Shown one piece after another: positions 60,401 to 64,000 of a stretch of 64,000 nucleotides of DNA. Position 1 is the stretch's first letter. Every line of letters begins with the position of its first letter. The notes beneath the pieces are model-generated. The model was not told where the DNA came from. It saw nothing but the letters and a program-made list of their open reading frames with translations, and did no database searches. The translations under genes were made by a program, and so were the position numbers. Location of the stretch: contig CM037870.1 in assembly GCA_021292105.1 (NCBI GenBank), positions 17,539,087-17,603,086 on the forward strand, read 5' to 3'. This DNA comes from Anadara kagoshimensis. Its lineage: Eukaryota; Mollusca; Bivalvia; Arcoida; Arcidae.

Positions 60401-62020
60401 ATAATTCTCAACCCCCCCCCCCCCTTTCCTGGATCCTTCCCTGCCATTGGAGGTGCTGTGAGTCGTTTCTAAGGGTGAATTTCAAGACGCCCTTTACAAG
60501 TATAATGATGAAATTGATAATTGATTGGTTACCAGATGGACATTTCCTGTTAAAGCTATTGGGTTTTTTTTTCTTTTTTTTAGCACTTACACTATAAACA
60601 TAAACTATGATACAAAATTTCACACAATATATTGCGGGGGCCTGACCCCCCCCCCCCTGCTCCTACGTCTATGTAGATATAAACGAGAAAAAAACATGAG
60701 AAATCTTCACTGCCATTAGTACACATGTCTTCACATGGTATTGATAAAATAAAATAACTAAAATAATATGTTATACGCATGAAAACATCATTAATAATGC
60801 AAATCGTTAATGTAAATAAACATCGCCATGTGCTTTCTAAAGATAGAACTGCGAGTTTCACCATCCAAATGCAACGCGCGATCTGATTGGTCAATGCAAA
60901 TTAGTAATGTCTTCACGATGTGAAAGTGACAGAGCGCTGAAGAGACATCAGAAAACCTTGTATTTCTACCGATATCGATGGATTTTAATTAAAAATTAAG
61001 CATGGATCGGTAGAATAATGTTTTAGGAAGTGTTCCTAGCCCGAGATTCCTCTGGCCCGAAATTTTTTTTTTTTTTTTTATCAATTTCGGGCCAGAGATC
61101 GGGCTTCATTATTTTACATAACGTGATGCCGTTGAAATCCTACGGCAGGGTAAGATTTAATTTGGCGGATATGTTCACTTTATTTTCACGGGCATTGGGT
61201 AATGAACCAGTCAGATCGCTTACCTGAACCTTTATTCACAAGAATCCATCGAAAAAACTACGTGGCAACTCCGTTTTATATCCATTCCAGCCATATAAAT
61301 CCAACACATTTTTCATCATCTCGCCATTTTTTATGTTATGATATTCAAATAACGCGAGATCTCGCGGGTTAAAGTCTCCCTTTTCTGATACACAAGTGTT
61401 GGATTTATATGGCTGGAATGGATATAAAACGGAGTTGCCACGTAGTTTTTTCGATGGATTCTTGTGAATAAAGGTTCAGGTAAACGATCTGACTGGTTCA
61501 TTACCCAATGCCCGTGAAAATAAAGTGAACATATCCGCCAAATTAAATCTTACCCTGCCGTAGGATTTCAACGGCATCACGTTATGTAAAATAATGAAGC
61601 CCGATCTCTGGCCCGAAATTGATAAAAAAAAAAAAAAAAAATTCGGGCCAGAGGAATCTCGGGCTAGAAGTGTTCCATGTTGTCAACAAGAGCGAGGTAA
61701 GGAAATACTGGAAATTATCGACGCGTGTTTTCGTTTCTGCCGTTTTCGCCAGAAATTTCAAGAATTCAATAATGGAAGCTGTCAGACCACAAACCTCCAA
61801 AAAGTCAAAAAATTAAAATGGGGGTTTAATGGGCTGATTAGTCGGACTATGCCGATAGAAGAGTGGTTTGTGGTAAAAGAATTTCAAGTTATGGACCTAT
61901 TAAAATCTGAAATAAATAAACTGATGTTGTATGTTTGTAAAAAATCAAATATTTAGATATTTCAATGTAAATAAAGCCATTAAAACCTTGGTTTCTTTCG
62001 GCAATCGGTCCGGCTGCCAT
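48482..62020 (-). CDS. SF3B4: Splicing factor 3B subunit 4 (SF3b49), ten exons, complete
   Basis: The exons are 62020-61987, 57974-57891, 57121-56976, 56648-56520, 55590-55410, 54038-53871, 52560-52408, 51855-51721, 49834-49640 and 48633-48482. All are GT-AG with matching phases, 1377 nt, 458 aa, ending RY-stop. The N-terminus [20 protein letters not shown] matches SF3B4 orthologues closely. RRM1 (about 14-90) has RNP2 VYVGGL and RNP1 [11 protein letters not shown]2 (about 101-180) has RNP2 IFIGNL and RNP1 [28 protein letters not shown] leads into a long Pro/Gly/Met-rich tail (about 205-458). In the known family the protein sits in the SF3b part of U2 snRNP, binds SF3B2 and contacts pre-mRNA near the branch site. 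Human SF3B4 is 424 aa; the extra length here is in the tail. Intron 1 is 4 kb and filled with transposons. Confidence 0.97.
48836..48990 (-). mobile_element. SINE family C fragment in SF3B4 intron 9
   Basis: TTTTTTCACTTATATTGAGG, TGGTTAGTTCAAGAGTGGTG and AAGGAAACTGGAGCA follow the inverted family C order. Degraded. Confidence 0.45.
49640..49834 (-). other. SF3B4: SF3B4 exon 9, collagen-like Gly-Pro-Pro tract
   Basis: The exon encodes [20 protein letters not shown], then [18 protein letters not shown] and further GPP/PPP blocks. It is written with GGTCCWCCW-type codons, so the DNA itself is a minisatellite-like tract. Phase 1 at both ends makes it a cassette-compatible exon. Confidence 0.9.
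50031..50905. mobile_element. Non-autonomous Helitron-like element in SF3B4 intron 8
   Basis: It begins ACAAGAGGCCCATGGGCCTG. GCTCACCTGA at 50055-50064 is the exact complement of TCAGGTGAGC at 50893-50902. At the right end a hairpin, TGACC-TTTT-GGTCA (50882-50895), is followed six bases later by CTAA (50902-50905), as in Helitron 3' ends. The interior has two tandem copies of a ~160-bp unit (ACATTCTAATATACATGCCT) and an (ACGC)n stretch at about 50815-50860. No Rep/helicase is present. The termini resemble a repeat common in bivalve genomes (from memory). Confidence 0.65.
51177..51603. mobile_element. hAT-like MITE, copy 1, in SF3B4 intron 8
   Basis: The left end TAGGGGTCCTAC pairs with the right end GTTAGACCCCTG. 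The interior has ATATAGGAAAATATAGGA runs. It closely matches 53390-53815. CAGGGGT-type ends suggest hAT, but a clean 8-bp duplication is not visible. Confidence 0.65.
52646..52879. mobile_element. MITE with degenerate ~60-bp TIRs in SF3B4 intron 6
   Basis: TAGGTGACCTAATTGAAGTA, ATCGCCGGCCATGCC and ATGTTCCGACA at the left pair with the complements of TTTGTCACCTA, CGTGTCCAGCGATCC and TGTCGGAACAT at the right. About 234 bp. Confidence 0.55.
53390..53815. mobile_element. hAT-like MITE, copy 2, in SF3B4 intron 6
   Basis: The left end CAGGGGTCCTACCA pairs with the right end TGGTAAGACCCCTG. Same family as 51177-51603. The flanks GTTAATAG and TTAAATTG are only partly alike. Confidence 0.7.
54654..54985 (-). 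mobile_element. SINE family A copy in SF3B4 intron 5
   Basis: GTAGCTCAGTTGGTAGAG (inverted, about 54985) is the A box. AGTGACTGTTCTTTCGCC and the CACCAGCTAAAGGTAAA tail follow. Diverged from the 10.4-kb copy. Confidence 0.7.
58131..58460 (-). mobile_element. SINE family A copy in SF3B4 intron 1
   Basis: Left GAGTAATGGTGTTTAACGTC, middle TGGCATTATACAGCAGGGTT, right GAGCAAGCACTCTACCAAC. The outermost A-box bases are replaced, so the head is slightly truncated. Confidence 0.75.
58500..58690 (-). mobile_element. SINE family C fragment in SF3B4 intron 1
   Basis: GGCAGTCAGTTCAGGGATGG, TGAACTGACAAACAACCTC and GGTTGGATTTGAATG follow the inverted C order. Head incomplete. Confidence 0.5.
59840..60673. 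mobile_element. 834-bp element with CATAGGCGTAGGAG ends and 5-bp TSD
   Basis: The left end CATAGGCGTAGGAG pairs with the right end CTCCTACGTCTATG (one mismatch). TAGAT flanks it at 59835-59839 and 60674-60678. G-runs and C-runs follow each end. It lies in the spacer of the 2.9-kb element. No ORF of note; superfamily unknown. Confidence 0.6.
61037..61666. mobile_element. 630-bp foldback element with 10-bp TSD, nested in the right arm
   Basis: The left arm TAGCCCGAGATTCCTCTGGC (61037 to about 61302) is nearly perfectly complementary to the right arm (about 61397-61666). GAAGTGTTCC flanks it at 61027-61036 and 61667-61676. Each arm has its own small hairpin, TCTGGCCCGAAAT / ATTTCGGGCCAGA, around a T- or A-run. 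The undisrupted target is preserved in the opposite arm of the host element at about 59118-59128. A target duplication of 9-10 bp and TAG..CTA ends suggest the same superfamily as its host. Confidence 0.92.
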
Positions 62021-62130
62021 TTCAAACGTCCATGCGTGTATACGCTTGACGGGTTTACTTGTTTTGGTTTGTGGTTGAGCAAAAGAGCTATTATCGTAAA
62101 CACTAATGTAACACGGAGACTTGTCTAGAT
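62021..62130 (-). promoter_or_regulatory. SF3B4: Presumed 5' UTR and promoter of SF3B4
   Basis: The first coding exon starts at 62020 and no acceptor is seen just upstream, so transcription probably starts within about 100-150 bases. No TATA box is evident. The position is inferred only from the ATG. Confidence 0.35.
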
Positions 62131-63577
62131 CTTATAGGATTACACGCCAATACAATATTAGACGCAAGTAATTTTAGTTATCTCCCTTTGACTATAGACC
62201 CATGGAGTAAATTAGATTAATTTTTGTGTTCAAGAATTTCAGGGGAAAAAATGAAAAGCGCTAGAAGTATTTTTAAAATTTAATAAGTTTTTAAAAATCA
62301 CCATTTTTTAACTTGGGTAGTCAATCGGTCTCCCAGTGTTATTCTAGTAAAATGAACTTGTGACATGCATACAGTCAATTTCCACGCATTTTCACGCACA
62401 TAACTCCTTAACTCCTTCCGAAAGGAACAAGTTTTTACGGACAGCAATTATACATCATGAAATTATTTTGAAGATTTTATTTATTTACTTATTTATTTAT
62501 TTACAAGTTTTTAAAATATGAATTTTAAAAATCCTCAAAAGTTAAAAAATAAAAAGTAAAACAACAATATACATTCGCTAGAAATTTGTTAACGGAAATA
62601 AACACAATTTGCATATGTATTTTTTTTAACTTGAATTTAAAACTGTACTGTTTCCAAATGTAAAAACGTCAATGACATAATATCATTGAACAAAATTTAA
62701 ATTGAATGAAAATGAATTATAAATAAAATTCTAAGTAAAAAACGAAAAAAATCGAAGGCAAAATGCTTAAATTAACAACGTGATTATATCAAATAAAAAA
62801 GAGGAAAGTATTAGCCCCTAAATTAAAAAGAAAATCGGAAACAATGATAAAAAAGAATTGTAAATAATTTCTTTTAAAAATCTGTTAATAATATGAAAAT
62901 AAATAATAACTTGAAATAATATAGACGTGTGTATTGGTCCTGAATAACAAGAAAAAATCTAAATAATAACAAAAGCGCATTCCATGTCTGGTATAGGTAT
63001 TCAATTCAATACAGAGTTTTGTTCTATGAAATCATTAAAATTCAGTGAAAAGAAAAATCTTGACATTAATTTTTGTCTAAACAAAAACTAATATATTTAA
63101 TGATTACTTATTATTATGAGACACAATGACACGCGTTTACACCTATGTCAGTATTAACTGTCTCATTAACTGTAAGCCAAGGGCTAGATTGATACCGAAT
63201 GCTCAACTAGGCTTCTATACAGGGTGTTTACACAGCAATGACCCACGTGCCACATTTCACGCCGTGCTAATTGATAAACATTCCTACCTGTTTGGTGTTT
63301 TCCCACAAGAATTAAGGAATCTATTATGAACTACACTAGCAATACTCAGAAACACAATATCGATTAGGGGAAGATGGGGCTTATTGTCTGTGGTTGCCCC
63401 TCCCCCTCAAAGTGATACTCACAAGGTCCTTAAATTATACTGTGCACCAAGGTTGGTCAACTCACTTTGAGAAATCCACAGTTTGGTAATAACTTCATTT
63501 AATTGGATATTAAGTGATTTTCGGAAATCAATAGTTTTGCAAAAATATCTTCATTGATATTGGATTTTTACTGATTT
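62131..63577. other. AT-rich intergenic DNA
   Basis: (TTTA)n lies at about 62478-62503. Nothing else recognised; this is probably the divergent intergenic region between SF3B4 and the candidate gene at 63.6 kb. Confidence 0.5.
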
Positions 63578-63655
63578 ATGAATCCTGCAAAGAAAGTCAA
63601 GATGTCTTTCCCAGATAATGTTATGCAGACCAAAGAAGAATATAAAGTATCAAGG
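63578..63655 (+). CDS. Possible first coding exon of a divergent gene, partial
   Basis: ATG at 63578 opens 26 codons, MNPAKKVKMSFPDNVMQTKE followed by EYKVSR. The reading stops at a possible donor, AAGG|GTATAT, at 63656. The peptide has a basic KKVK stretch and looks more protein-like than neighbouring AT-rich frames. I do not recognise the family. No second exon lies in the remaining 345 bases. Confidence 0.3.
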
Positions 63656-64000
63656 GTATATATTTCATTTAAAATTTGAATTTTTATATAAAAAGAAAAA
63701 GGCAAATAGAATTTTATTTCTGTTACTGATTTTTAAAAAAAATTCTTTTCATACGTTTTAAATCAGCAATTGACTAGATAAATATCCATTGCATCAATAA
63801 TTATTCATAATTAACTGATTTTATAAAATTATATCCTTTTTCTATTTCTCAATTATTTTCTTATATAGAAATCTTAATGCTTGAAATCTTTTTTTAAATA
63901 CATGCATAATCTGTTGTGTAATTTGTAGTTGTTTCTATTACATTTTAAGAAATTTTACATCCTATATTATGTAAAACAAACTTTCTGTAAAATATCTTTC
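63656..64000. other. AT-rich DNA to window end
   Basis: No exon recognised. Intron 1 if the exon at 63.58 kb is real. Confidence 0.4.

Larger units (their letters stand above)
58945..61849. mobile_element. 2.9-kb long-inverted-repeat element with 9-bp TSD (Mutator-like?)
   Basis: The left end TAGTCCGACTAATCAGCCCA pairs with the complement of the right end, TAGTCCGACTAATCAGCCCA. Arms of about 430 bp run from 58945 to about 59380, and from 61849 back to about 60755 once the inner element is removed. TGCCGATAG flanks it exactly at 58936-58944 and 61850-61858. Nine-bp duplications with long TIRs are typical of Mutator-like elements, but no transposase is seen. It fills most of SF3B4 intron 1. 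Confidence 0.88.

Overview
The window is AT-rich animal DNA with small exons, long introns and many mobile repeats. The spliced protein matches, the tRNA-derived SINEs and an element starting CAAGAGGCCCATGGGCC point to a lophotrochozoan, most likely a bivalve mollusc. The species cannot be named from the sequence alone.

Host genes. (1) On the minus strand at 215-5339 lie five coding exons of a PRDM-type gene: a PR/SET domain, a long Lys/Glu-rich linker and at least four C2H2 zinc fingers. The 3' end runs off the window. (2) On the minus strand at 48482-62020 lies a complete ten-exon gene for SF3B4 (SF3b49), the two-RRM subunit of the U2 snRNP SF3b complex. I rebuilt it exon by exon with consistent phases to 458 codons. 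(3) A possible first coding exon of a divergent plus-strand gene lies at 63578-63655.

Repeats, left to right. From 5.4 to 21 kb there are microsatellites, minisatellites, MITEs and three SINE families (called A, B and C here). From 21.0 to 25.7 kb there is a 49-bp satellite array, broken by a 5'-truncated LINE. From 25.7 to 30.5 kb there are a ~175-bp minisatellite and several SINEs, one with a perfect 14-bp target-site duplication. At 30540-34716 there is a 4.2-kb element with inverted repeats of about 450 bp ending in CACTGTGG and flanked by ATACC; it contains a split mariner relic and a younger SINE. At 35373-36194 there is a TIR element packed with ATTCGT/ACGAAT words. From 36.5 to 46.0 kb there is a 41-bp satellite with a 41/30-bp higher-order structure. 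Its right edge, including about 1.7 kb of non-satellite DNA, is tandemly duplicated with a period of about 2.59 kb.

The SF3B4 introns hold SINEs, a Helitron-like non-autonomous element, two related hAT-like MITEs and, in intron 1, three nested inverted-repeat elements. The innermost has 10-bp target duplications, and its empty site survives in the opposite arm of the element it landed in.

The most unusual content is therefore the group of long-inverted-repeat elements and the two satellite systems. No virus-like element, CRISPR array or operon-type system was recognised.
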